The notes beneath the pieces are model-generated. The model saw only the letters and a program-made list of their open reading frames with translations. It ran no database searches and had not been told where the DNA came from. The position numbers were made by a program, and so were the translations under genes. From Neodontobutis hainanensis (Eukaryota; Chordata; Actinopteri; Gobiiformes; Odontobutidae), in the NCBI GenBank assembly GCA_024349245.1, contig JALDNG010000016.1:3410001-3474000 (forward strand): DNA of 64,000 bases. Direction: 5' to 3'. Positions 50,701 to 57,889 of the stretch are shown piece after piece (within the stretch, counting starts at the first letter, position 1; every line of letters starts with the position of its first letter).

Positions 50701-53700
50701 TGTGGGTGAGGTCTGGACACACACATCTTGGCTCTTGCCTGGAGTCCTCCCCTTAACCTGGGAGGCCTTTTGCAGGACTCCAAAGTCTGATGTGTCAACA
50801 TTATTATTGCCCTGCAGGGCAATGATCTTCATCCGGAGGTCACTGATGGTGCGCTCCAGCTGAGGGACGAGAAGACCTTCATCATCTGAGGATGACTGAA
50901 CCAATTTTAACCTGCTGGATTCTGTCTGTCAGCAAACAAAGCAAGAATTATTTAATATGTAACTTTTCTATAAAAAGGTGATACATTAGAATAAGCTGTT
51001 AAGTCAAAGATACATTATTGTTCCGTAAATTTTATTTTATAACCCAAACACTAAAAGAGCCACAACTGAGGGACATGCTAAAGTGGGGTGAAGAAAGTCC
51101 ATTATGTCTAGACTCCATCAGCTCTCTGGCTCCAGACTGGTTACATGAGGGGATACTGTAAGACCCCCGAGACAGAGAGTCTCGTAGGGCCTCACATGGG
51201 GAGGGTCTGTAAACATACATTCCGATGTAGTGGTCACATCTTTGGATCATACAATTCTCATTGCTACAGCCTTACTGGTTTATTATTTTTTCAGGAAGTA
51301 AAAGCGTTCCACTTTGAGCTGGATAGAGACTTAGGACAAGTCTGACCTCTGGTGGACAAAAGACAATTTACACTCACAGCAGATGGAGCCAAATGCAGTA
51401 GCAGAATCGAGTGTGTAATAACATTTATGAGTAGTTTATGTATGATGATGTAATCAACCTGAGAGTTTAGTACTGAGGCTGTTTTCACAGGTGATGAGTG
51501 ATGGAAAGCCAGTCTCAAGTTTGGTGTTCTGCCAGTGCTTCGCCCACCATACAGTTCCCACATTTGAGAAGAAACAGGAAGTCCGAGAGAAGCCCAGGTA
51601 TACAGCTGCTCCTCCTACACAAAGTCAAAGAAGCAAAAGAATTCATAAATGAATAATATGTATAGAAATGTAATGTATTATATTTTTTTCTATGCTATGA
51701 ATATAGATCAAGTCCAAAATAAAACCACATAAAAGCACCAATGTCATGATTTTGGTTGACACTATTAGACACTAATGTTTTGTCTTTAGATGAACAACGT
51801 GGCTATTTTATACATTTAACAGAACCAATTATTCTCCTGCTTGGATTTAGAAGGAAGCACTCTATTCAAGTACATCTATAAGCTTTAGCAAAATCAATAT
51901 AACCATAGAAATTGTTCCATATATAGGTAGTAAATATATTTCTACCATTTCCAAAGAAGAAATTGTAGAAAAAATAGTAGAAATATAAAGTGAAGCAAGG
52001 AGTTCTACATTTCAAGATTAAATATTACTGTAAAAGGAAAAAGTATACAAAAATGAAATATTACAAGCTTCACCAGAAGAGCTGTGAAGATTTACTCTAG
52101 AATGAGATTTACTGTAAGATACACAGCAGTAACACAAAGATGTGTACTTTCGTGGCAACTGCAAAGGTTATTTCTGGTCGAGATGAATAATACAGGGCTC
52201 CAGGCCAAGCCCCACACTGCAGTAAGCGCAGAAAAAGCAACTGTGATTCTGTGTCCAATCTAGTCAGAGTGAGCTTTTAGTTGGGTAGGAGCAGCCTGAG
52301 CACAGGGCACGTGGAGCTGTTACATAACTTGGTCAGCAGATGGTCTACGCAATCACAGATGTGTGTATCTGTTCCTTTGTGTGTGACAGAATGTTAGAGG
52401 GGCTGCCATTAGGTCAGCCATGCAATAAATAACATGTGAGCTCCTGACCCATGTACGGGTGCATATGTATTACTAGCACTAAAGTAACTGTGAATCAAAG
52501 GCAAAGCTCACAGTAAAAAAAGTATACTATCCAGTTTATCTAATCTAAAATACAATTGTGCTTTAGGGACATTTTCTTATAGAGTTAGTCATATCACGTC
52601 ATATAAGTGTATGACTTTTGCCTTTACTTTATTATTACCTCATATATGCTTTTCACTAAGTAAAGCAGCATCTAAGCAGATTTTACTTATAATATAAATA
52701 CTTGTAAAGACACTGTGAAACAATATTAAATAACAACAAGAAGACAGCCAGTCAAAAAGAACATCATGGTCTGTGCATGTACATGCACAATGTCTGGTAT
52801 GATAATTCTAAATGTCATTTATACATAAAGGCTTCGCTTTTAAGCTGTAATGCATGAGCATGCAGAAATGTGTTAACATAAGTACAAGATTAGATCAGAG
52901 CAAGGCATTACTGGAATGGAGCACTACGTGAACCTTTCAGAGCTGTCTGTATCATTGATTTTTCTGCAATGAGGTTGAAAGCCTGTGAATTCTTAAACTA
53001 ATGCTAGACCAGGTTACCATAATCTAATGTTTAGGGCACCAAAAACCATTACTGGATGTTTTCAAAAGCACAAAACTGAGAGTGAAGGGGGAGTTAGCAG
53101 GGTCTTACGTTGAAAACTGGTGTGGTTGGTGACATTGCACCATTGTGAAACTCTCCATTGCTGTCACTAAATGGGTGTAGCAAACCCATTGCCAGCATTT
53201 TCTGACATAGCTCCTTGGCTTCTTGCTCTGTGGAATTTTCTCCTTGCTGCAAACTCAACCTTTCCAACAAAGTATGACCTGTGGAGAAGACAGAAAACTT
53301 TTATAGCAAGATTGACACAACCAAAGAAAATTTGAGAACAGTTAATGCCACCTATTCATTTTTGACTGATTTAAAAGTGTGTATCTATTTCAGCAGTCTT
53401 CTTTATATAAACTTGTTTTAGATGTGATAATTAAACACCTTCAAGCACAAGCCCTCACACCATTTTATGAATCGACAGATGACACTGTGTTAATTGGACA
53501 GTGCCAATGTTACAGCAATGCTGTACAGAAGCAGTAGATGTTAAATCACTTTGAAGATTCAGAAGCCAAAGAATGATGTTTTTAATTCTAATGATAATTT
53601 ATAGAAAAAAGGCCATGAAATAAAATAAAATGAAAATAAATATACGCTTTTTTAGCAAAATCTTTAGAGCTGTTGTTTTTCTGTTGTTTTTAAGATAAAA

Positions 53701-56700
53701 AACAACTGAAAAAAAAACAGCTCTATTTTTTGTTAAAAAGTGATGAGGGTTATACTAAAAGAGTAAATACCAAATATGACTGAATCTGTTGCAGCTACTA
53801 AATTTACTTTACTTACATTCATTATTTACTGTTATTAGGAATTTTACAAAAAACAATCTTTGCTTGCCTACAGTGAAGCCACCCAGACAAAATGTGAATG
53901 GACCTCAAATCATGACTCATTTTTATCAAGCAGATAACCTGCCATGTGAGTTTAGCATCAGTGTAGATTGTGTGCATGTGTGACTGTGTGTGTGCCAGCA
54001 GGCCTCGAGGATGAGGACATAGCTATGGGTGGGAGGTAGCTGTCGTTCCCGTTCTGATTTATGATCTCAGGCACAGACAGTGGAGAGCAGCTGAGCTCTT
54101 CAAAGTTACCACAACAGAATGGAGGACACAGGGCCATTGTTGTGTTCAAAGGAGGCTTTTGTTCGCAACACTCTCAGCTGTTTCATTGTGGCTCCTCAAA
54201 AGCAATTGTACTTTTCATCACAACTTTTATTCCTGCTGTGATAATTTGTATAATATGATAATGATAATGCCTGAGTTCATTAGAACGGAAATCACCATGC
54301 AATTACACTAATCACCAAACATTATCTTATTGCATAATGACTCAATCTCAAATACAATATAAAATTTCAGACAAATGGCACAAGTGAGAGTCTCTACAGG
54401 AATCAAAATAAACTAGAGGATAAAACATTGTCATGGTAGATTATATAAAACTAAATGTTAAGACATTTTCATCATTGGATTTCTTCAAATTACTTATTTT
54501 TTGTAACAATTTCAAACATATCTATATTGCAAAATTATATTCACAAGAACAATCATGATGCAATCACTGTGAAGACTATACTGCTGCTGCTATTTGTCAT
54601 GAATATCAGACGATATACTGTACATGTCATGCAACTTAAACGGTTTTATTAAAAAAGTATTTATTTTTGTCTTATAAACTTCATTTCATTTTGTTATTTT
54701 TAGGGTAATGCACATTGCCCACTGCTTTTGTGCTTTGTGTTGTCATTTAGCATAAAATAAAGGAAATCTTTACTTCAAACAATTGCTATCCTCCCAAACC
54801 TAATGTGAATATCTGATAATATTTAATCTAAGACACACAGCAGTGAATGGTAGCATAATAATGAGTGGTAAATAAAAAGAAGCTTTTTTGATTTATTCTA
54901 TCTTCATTGTTTGTACATTAACTCAACATGAACTATATTAAGTTAAATAAATATTATATATTCATTCAATTTCTGTAAGACTTTATTTTACACTACACTT
55001 GATACATTCTCTCTACCTCATTAAGTACAATGTAACACACTGTGTAACAAACTGTAATAACACTTCTTTACATACATACACTGACCCTACCAACAATATG
55101 TAAGTACACATGTATATGTAGTTACAGAACAAAGTAGATACAATGTATCAATTGTAATGTAAAATAAAGTGTCACCAAAATTTCAACCTAGGTGATCATT
55201 TTGTGATTTATTTATTATTTATTTGACACAATGGCTTGTTTTGTGGACCTACTCACCAGAAAAGACATCCAGGTAGGGTGTTGAGCTGTTCGAGGCCTGG
55301 CGGACATAGTGTGCTCTCCTGGACCCCAGAGTCCAGTATGTCCCGGCTGTGAAAACCCTGTCTTGCATCTCTTGTCCTTGATTTTTGACACCACTTACAG
55401 ACTTACTACCCAGTTCATCAAAGTCTCCGGCCCATTCTGATGCACTTAATGGCCCAGCAATAGAAGAGGACCTCTGTTTTTTGCGTTTTCTTAAGCCAGC
55501 CCCTCCAGTAGAGTCCAAGAAAGTGAGTTCGGTCTTCCTGGGCACGTTGGGGCTGGTTAAAGGCGAAACAATTGGAGATGTAAGTTGTCTGGTGGTGGTC
55601 TTTACATAAGAGGGGTGTACAGGGGGATAGAGTTTGACAGTGGTGGAGCTGGAAGATGTCCGTCTCAGCTGGGAAACATTGTCTGTGTTTAGTTGATTGG
55701 AAGACACACTATTCTTCCTCCTTTTCAGGGACAGGAAGTTCTGTTTTCTAACTTCCTCCTCATCCCCTCGCTCCATTGACAAGTCTGTGCTGCTTACGCT
55801 TTTGTGACTACACAGCGCCCCTGCACCTGCTGCACCAGCATCAAGGTATATACACGGAACACACATTTGGCTCTGTTGGGTCGGAGCCGGGCTCTCCAGG
55901 TCATCCTGCGGCTCCTCTGCACTCTCATATGATGTTGTGGTAGCAGTGGTGTCTGGGAAACTATATGTGCTGTTGGTCTTGGGGAAAAGGCTGCCACTGC
56001 TTTGTTCTGTGTCCGGTGCTGATGAGGACTGACCACTTTCACTTAGAGATCCTGGACCAGAAGATTCTCTAGACATGTTCACATCGTGGCTTTCATTTTG
56101 TGTTGTTTTCTTTAAACCTACACCTATAGCACCACTTGTGGAATAGAGAGCTTGCTTACCCTGGTTTTGTCCCTTGCCTGACCCTTCAGATAAATGGCTC
56201 GCCATCATATCTAGAATCTCTTCTGTGGCTGCACATTGTCTTATGGTCTGCTGGATATCAGACAAAAGGTCGTCATTGTCCGCCGGCACAGAGTGGAAGC
56301 TATAGAGGTCGGCATCAGAACCAGAGCTTGTCTTTTGGCCATTCTCATTCAGTCCAGATTGGTTTCCATCTGCAGCCAAAAGGTTTAGATCCTCTTCATA
56401 ATCTGACATCAAGCCCGTGTCATCAGCTGATTGACTAGCCTTTACATCTGAACCCGCCTGGCAAAATTTCCTTTCATCTTCTAAAATATCATCCTTAGAC
56501 AAGCCCTTGGTCTTAGTTTTTCTGATTTTCATGTTGGAGAATACAGAACTCTTTGAATCACACTTTGCTTTCTTCTTTGCATTACTCTCCCCTTTGCTGC
56601 TTTTACTAAGCGACTTTTTGGATTTTTTGTCAATATCTCTATCATCAGCATCTTCCTCGCGGTGGGTATCCTCTGCTGTTCCTCCACTCGCTGTAGCTTT

Positions 56701-56727
56701 CTTCTGCTTTGCCTCTTGATTGCCCAT
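31147..56727 (-). CDS. fmn2: Formin-2, actin nucleator
   Basis: Nucleates and elongates unbranched actin filaments, with Spire as partner, on vesicles and in oocytes and neurons. Seventeen exons, read high to low: 56727-55257, 53278-53109, 51614-51459, 50925-50153, 49630-49489, 47152-47065, 44177-44116, 41298-41207, 41114-40985, 40910-40764, 40032-39973, 39392-39272, 37346-37254, 33210-33159, 32355-32206, 31449-31368, 31173-31147. All have GT/AG borders and join in phase to 1271 residues. Visible parts: MGNQ start (Gly2, possible myristoylation), Lys/Ser-rich 33-70, KTTTRQL near 376, short coiled coil ~611-640, polyproline FH1 720-822, FH2 ~834-1240 with PLYW and GNFMNGGN, and a basic C-terminal Spire-interaction tail. 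Synteny with chrm3 and grem2 separates it from fmn1. The MGNQ start has an A at -3 and G at +4, but the frame stays open upstream. Confidence 0.95.
31368..31449 (-). CDS. fmn2: fmn2 exon: end of FH2 and start of Spire-binding tail
   Basis: Encodes (R)LKMAEECFKQAREKASYNVK then PKHATGI. Acceptor is gatttttcag, donor gtaggt. KPKHATGI parallels the KPRHDSGI of mammalian FMN2. Confidence 0.85.
31450..32205 (-). other. fmn2: fmn2 intron, nothing recognised
   Basis: About 0.75 kb without coding signal or repeat. Confidence 0.7.
32206..32355 (-). CDS. fmn2: fmn2 exon: FH2 C-terminal part
   Basis: Encodes FLELSVTFSVKPKAGEKEVS, PNTFFSIWHEFSSDFKEQWK and KQNKLMLQER. Strong match to the FMN2 GEKEVSPN...FFSIWHEFSSDFK segment. 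It is 150 bases. Confidence 0.95.
32356..33158 (-). other. fmn2: fmn2 intron, nothing recognised
   Basis: About 0.8 kb without coding signal or repeat. Confidence 0.7.
33159..33210 (-). CDS. fmn2: fmn2 exon: short FH2 helix
   Basis: Encodes AKTELETQEKQLAETQT, a charged helix. It is 52 bases. Acceptor is ctttcacag, donor gtaagc. Confidence 0.9.
33533..33569. repeat. (GT)n microsatellite
   Basis: About 37 bases of uninterrupted GT. Confidence 0.95.
34803..34912 (+). mobile_element. tRNA-derived SINE remnant
   Basis: A box-like atagagcacataccatgtac is followed by a B box-like gagttcaattcc (34837-34848). The tail ttcctgtctatttcctgtcc then tatcaaataaagc is typical of a fish tRNA-SINE family ending in 'tcctgtcctatcaaataaag'. 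It is short and diverged. Confidence 0.6.
35709..35770. repeat. (AT)n/(AC)n compound microsatellite
   Basis: About 37 bases of AT, then cacacacaca and further AT steps. Confidence 0.95.
37254..37346 (-). CDS. fmn2: fmn2 exon: FH2
   Basis: Encodes ACSAETDKVCKLSTEESLQP then FKDKMDEFLNQ. Length and the QPFK...MDEF register match mammalian FMN2. It is 93 bases. Confidence 0.9.
37347..39271 (-). other. fmn2: fmn2 intron, nothing recognised
   Basis: 1.9 kb without coding signal or clear repeat. Confidence 0.7.
39272..39392 (-). CDS. fmn2: fmn2 exon: FH2
   Basis: Encodes DAGRETCVYPLPEPQELFQA then SQMKFDDFQKDLRKLRKDLN. The PLPEPQ...FQASQMKF run is nearly identical to FMN2. It is 121 bases, donor gtatga. 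Confidence 0.97.
39393..39972 (-). other. fmn2: fmn2 intron, nothing recognised
   Basis: 0.6 kb, CA-rich near its 5' end (about 39400-39430). Confidence 0.7.
39973..40032 (-). CDS. fmn2: fmn2 exon: FH2
   Basis: Encodes DNSRSLLSYIVAYYLRHFDE, exactly 20 codons, phase 0 on both sides. Confidence 0.97.
40033..40763 (-). other. fmn2: fmn2 intron, nothing recognised
   Basis: 0.7 kb without coding signal. Confidence 0.7.
40764..40910 (-). CDS. fmn2: fmn2 exon: FH2 core with GNFMNGGN motif
   Basis: Encodes NLQSSRSVLQILGLVLAFGN then FMNGGNRTRGQADGFTLDIL and PKLKDVKSS (residues ~1029-1077). GNxMNGGN-RGQA-GF is the most conserved FH2 signature. It is 49 codons, phase 0 on both sides. Confidence 0.98.
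40985..41114 (-). CDS. fmn2: fmn2 exon: FH2
   Basis: Encodes FLYQLSQIPNFSERVFCILF then QSAFHECITSVVRKIEILQK and VCK. It is 130 bases. Confidence 0.97.
41207..41298 (-). CDS. fmn2: fmn2 exon: FH2
   Basis: Encodes RAQGDEMDSIKKHIHATKHK then EDAKLLDKPEQ. It is 92 bases, donor gtaaga. Confidence 0.97.
41299..44115 (-). other. fmn2: fmn2 intron (2.8 kb)
   Basis: A purine-rich A/G tract lies near 41546-41580. Otherwise unique-looking sequence. No exon was seen. It could hold grem2 regulatory DNA by analogy with Fmn1/Grem1, but no specific element is identified. Confidence 0.65.
44116..44177 (-). CDS. fmn2: fmn2 exon: FH2
   Basis: Encodes (A)VLNMDNNTVDLETLQALYEN. It is 62 bases. Acceptor is ttacctacag, donor gtaagt. 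Confidence 0.95.
44178..47064 (-). other. fmn2: fmn2 intron (2.9 kb)
   Basis: Holds a 28-base A run (45765-45792). No exon was seen. The longest plus-strand ORF (45087-45395) has no recognisable domain. Confidence 0.65.
45765..45792 (+). repeat. poly-A tract, possible retrocopy tail
   Basis: 28 A residues preceded, three bases earlier, by AATAAA (caaataaagaac). The arrangement looks like the 3' end of a retroposed transcript, but no target-site duplication or parent gene was recognised. Confidence 0.4.
47065..47152 (-). CDS. fmn2: fmn2 exon: FH2
   Basis: Encodes VVKLLSNKRSQAVGILMSSI then HLDMKDIQN. KRSQ-VGIL-SS-HL-M-DIQ is a shared FMN1/FMN2 FH2 signature. It is 88 bases. Confidence 0.97.
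47153..49488 (-). other. fmn2: fmn2 intron, nothing recognised
   Basis: 2.3 kb. No exon or recognisable repeat was seen. Confidence 0.65.
49489..49630 (-). CDS. fmn2: fmn2 exon: FH2 N-terminal (lasso/linker)
   Basis: Encodes QSDMLVWEKIEEPNVDFEEF then VELFSKSALKEKKKPISDTI and SKSKAKQ. It is 142 bases. Acceptor is ttatcttcag, donor gtatgt. Confidence 0.97.
49631..50152 (-). other. fmn2: fmn2 intron, nothing recognised
   Basis: 0.5 kb intron between the FH1 and FH2 exons. No coding signal. Confidence 0.7.
50153..50925 (-). CDS. fmn2: fmn2 exon: coiled coil, polyproline FH1 and FH2 lasso
   Basis: 257 codons. It starts TESSRLKLVQSSSDDEG, then a heptad-like segment (PQLERTISDLRMKIIALQ) and CVQTSPTEEG, conserved in FMN2 as IQTSPTEEG. 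The FH1 follows (residues 720-822): runs of 5-11 prolines separated by GFV, GMN, GMG and GFG, which bind profilin-actin. It closes with EPPRPMKPLYWTRIQLHAK, the FH2 lasso. Donor is gtaagc. Plus-strand glycine-rich ORFs over the same bases are antisense shadows. Confidence 0.97.
50408..50575 (-). repeat. fmn2: 42-bp tandem repeat encoding FH1 proline units
   Basis: gggcacaaaaccagg recurs at 50491 and 50533 with near-identical GGAGGT-rich spacers, a 42-base (14-codon) unit encoding Phe-Val, eleven Pro and Gly. Related partial units flank it. Confidence 0.8.
50926..51458 (-). other. fmn2: fmn2 intron, nothing recognised
   Basis: 0.5 kb without coding signal. Confidence 0.7.
51459..51614 (-). 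CDS. fmn2: fmn2 exon: variable region
   Basis: Encodes EEQLYTWASLGLPVSSQMWE then LYGGRSTGRTPNLRLAFHHS and SPVKTASVLNSQ. QLYTWA aligns with the DQLYTWA segment of mammalian FMN2; the rest is diverged. It is 52 codons, phase 0 on both sides. Donor gttgat is weak. Confidence 0.85.
51615..53108 (-). other. fmn2: fmn2 intron, nothing recognised
   Basis: 1.5 kb of AT-rich sequence. No coding signal. Confidence 0.7.
53109..53278 (-). CDS. fmn2: fmn2 exon 2
   Basis: Encodes GHTLLERLSLQQGENSTEQE, AKELCQKMLAMGLLHPFSDS and NGEFHNGAMSPTTPVFN. The TLLE-L--QQ...MAMGLL-PFSD pattern is conserved with mammalian FMN2. It is 170 bases. Confidence 0.95.
53279..55256 (-). other. fmn2: fmn2 intron 1, nothing recognised
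   Basis: 2.0 kb of AT-rich sequence. No exon or clear repeat was seen. Confidence 0.7.
55257..56727 (-). CDS. fmn2: fmn2 exon 1 (from MGNQ start)
   Basis: Encodes residues 1-490. MGNQEAKQKK begins like mammalian FMN2 MGNQDGK. A Lys/Ser-rich stretch ends KSSVFSNMKIRK (59-70). KTSSGSDADLYSFHS and DDLLSDIQQTIR (132-163) and YVKTTTRQLTSP (374-385) are conserved blocks; the rest is Ser/Thr-rich and probably disordered. Donor is tttctg|gtgagt at 55256. The frame stays open upstream of the MGNQ codon. Confidence 0.93.
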
Positions 56728-57347
56728 ATTCCTGAGCAAGCGCACCCCCTTGGCTAACAGACCATGCTGCTGGGCTCGCGGCTGGGCATGCTGGGCGTCC
56801 TCCTGGGCTGCTGTTACTGCTGAAACCGTTCCTCTGCTAGGCTTTCTGTCTGATTTGTCTGCGATGCTTAATCCCTGCTGTTGACCCACCACAGTTAAAG
56901 GCAGATGTGAGGATGCTGCTGATGCTGATGATGAAAGTGGGAGGAGACTGGCACTGATAGCCACACGCTCACTACATCCTTCCCCCCTCCACTGCTTACT
57001 CACTCTCTCATGTGTTTTGGCTTGTTGCCCCTCCTTCTTGTCCCACTCTGCCGGTGCATGCTCGCCGGACTTGCATAATGGGCTGCTGCTCGAGCGAGCG
57101 AGGGACTTATGCTCTGGACCCCGCTGCCCCTGTTCGTTCAAGCTCAAAGGAGGAATGATGGCGTTAGAATGATGCTGATGCTCTAAAATGCAATGTTGTT
57201 GGAGCTGCAGTGTATGCTGCTGTCTGCGGAGGATGTTGGTAACACTGCTCTTCCGCCTTCCTTTGAATGTCGAAGTGAACAAACTCTCTTTGAGAATTGG
57301 CACATGGGTCTCCACTGTTTTAATGGTCTGCATTTTGACAGCGTCTT
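56728..57347 (-). CDS. fmn2: fmn2 candidate N-terminal extension (5' part of exon 1)
   Basis: 206 stop-free codons directly upstream of and in frame with the MGNQ start. They begin after an acceptor (ttgctttag|aagacgctg). The encoded sequence includes KMQTIKTVETHVPILKESLF, a Gln/His-rich stretch and a Ser/Ala-rich stretch. Together with the exon at 57787-57880 it would give a 1509-residue protein. It could instead be unusually open 5' UTR, since mammalian FMN2 is annotated from MGNQ. Confidence 0.55.
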
Positions 57348-57786
57348 CTAAAGCAAAAAATATTTGTAAAGAATGTGTACATTGTCATGGATACAGTATG
57401 TTTGTGCTTTAAAAATGTGGTTAGTAATAAATGGCTTAAAAAAACACTTTTACTGTCCCATATTACATTTTTATTGTCACTAAATACACAGTTCATATTA
57501 TAAAAATATTATGTAGAATGTATATAACTGTAGACGATAGAAATAGACTCTTTGTATAACATAACAAATAACATGTTTAAAACGAGAAAAAAAATGACAT
57601 CTTGTACGAAGATATAAAAAATGTTCCTCCCTAACTTTAAAAATTCCTTTGAGACCAATTAAAAAACCTCAAACCTTAGAACAATCAAACTATGATTGAC
57701 AAAACATTCAAATAAAACTTCACTTGCTTTATTACTTATTCTGTAAAACTAAAAATGAAGATGGGTAAAAAGAGCGGTGTACTTGC
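57348..57786 (-). other. fmn2: fmn2 candidate 5' intron (GC-AG)
   Basis: Would be a 439-base intron with donor AG|GCAAGT and acceptor TTTAG. AT-rich, without coding signal. Confidence 0.5.
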
Positions 57787-57880
57787 CTGACGGCTGGATT
57801 CTCCTCAGTGGCTCCTCACTGACTGAAAGCAACAACACAAACAGGCGTTTGTCTTCATCTGTGAGCCGCTCCTTAGCCAT
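57787..57880 (-). CDS. fmn2: fmn2 candidate upstream first exon
   Basis: ATG at 57880 opens MAKERLTDEDKRLFVLLLSV then SEEPLRRIQPS. It ends in phase 1 at a GC-type donor (cag|gcaagt) and joins in frame to 57347. An in-frame TGA lies six bases before the ATG, so this is the first possible start. The ERLTDEDKRL...LLS pattern recalls the segment before MGNQ in long FMN1 isoforms (recalled, unverified). Confidence 0.5.
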
Positions 57881-57883
57881 GGG

Positions 57884-57889
57884 TCACAT
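57884..57889 (-). promoter_or_regulatory. fmn2: minimal start-stop upstream ORF
   Basis: ATGTGA is an initiation codon directly followed by a stop, three bases before the candidate fmn2 ATG at 57880. In other genes such elements stall ribosomes and lower downstream translation. The effect here is inferred. Confidence 0.35.

Noticed and set aside
50135..50863. 242-residue glycine-rich plus-strand ORF
   Set aside because: It is the antisense image of the fmn2 FH1 polyproline codons (CCN read as GGN). The minus strand has the conserved formin frame and splice sites.
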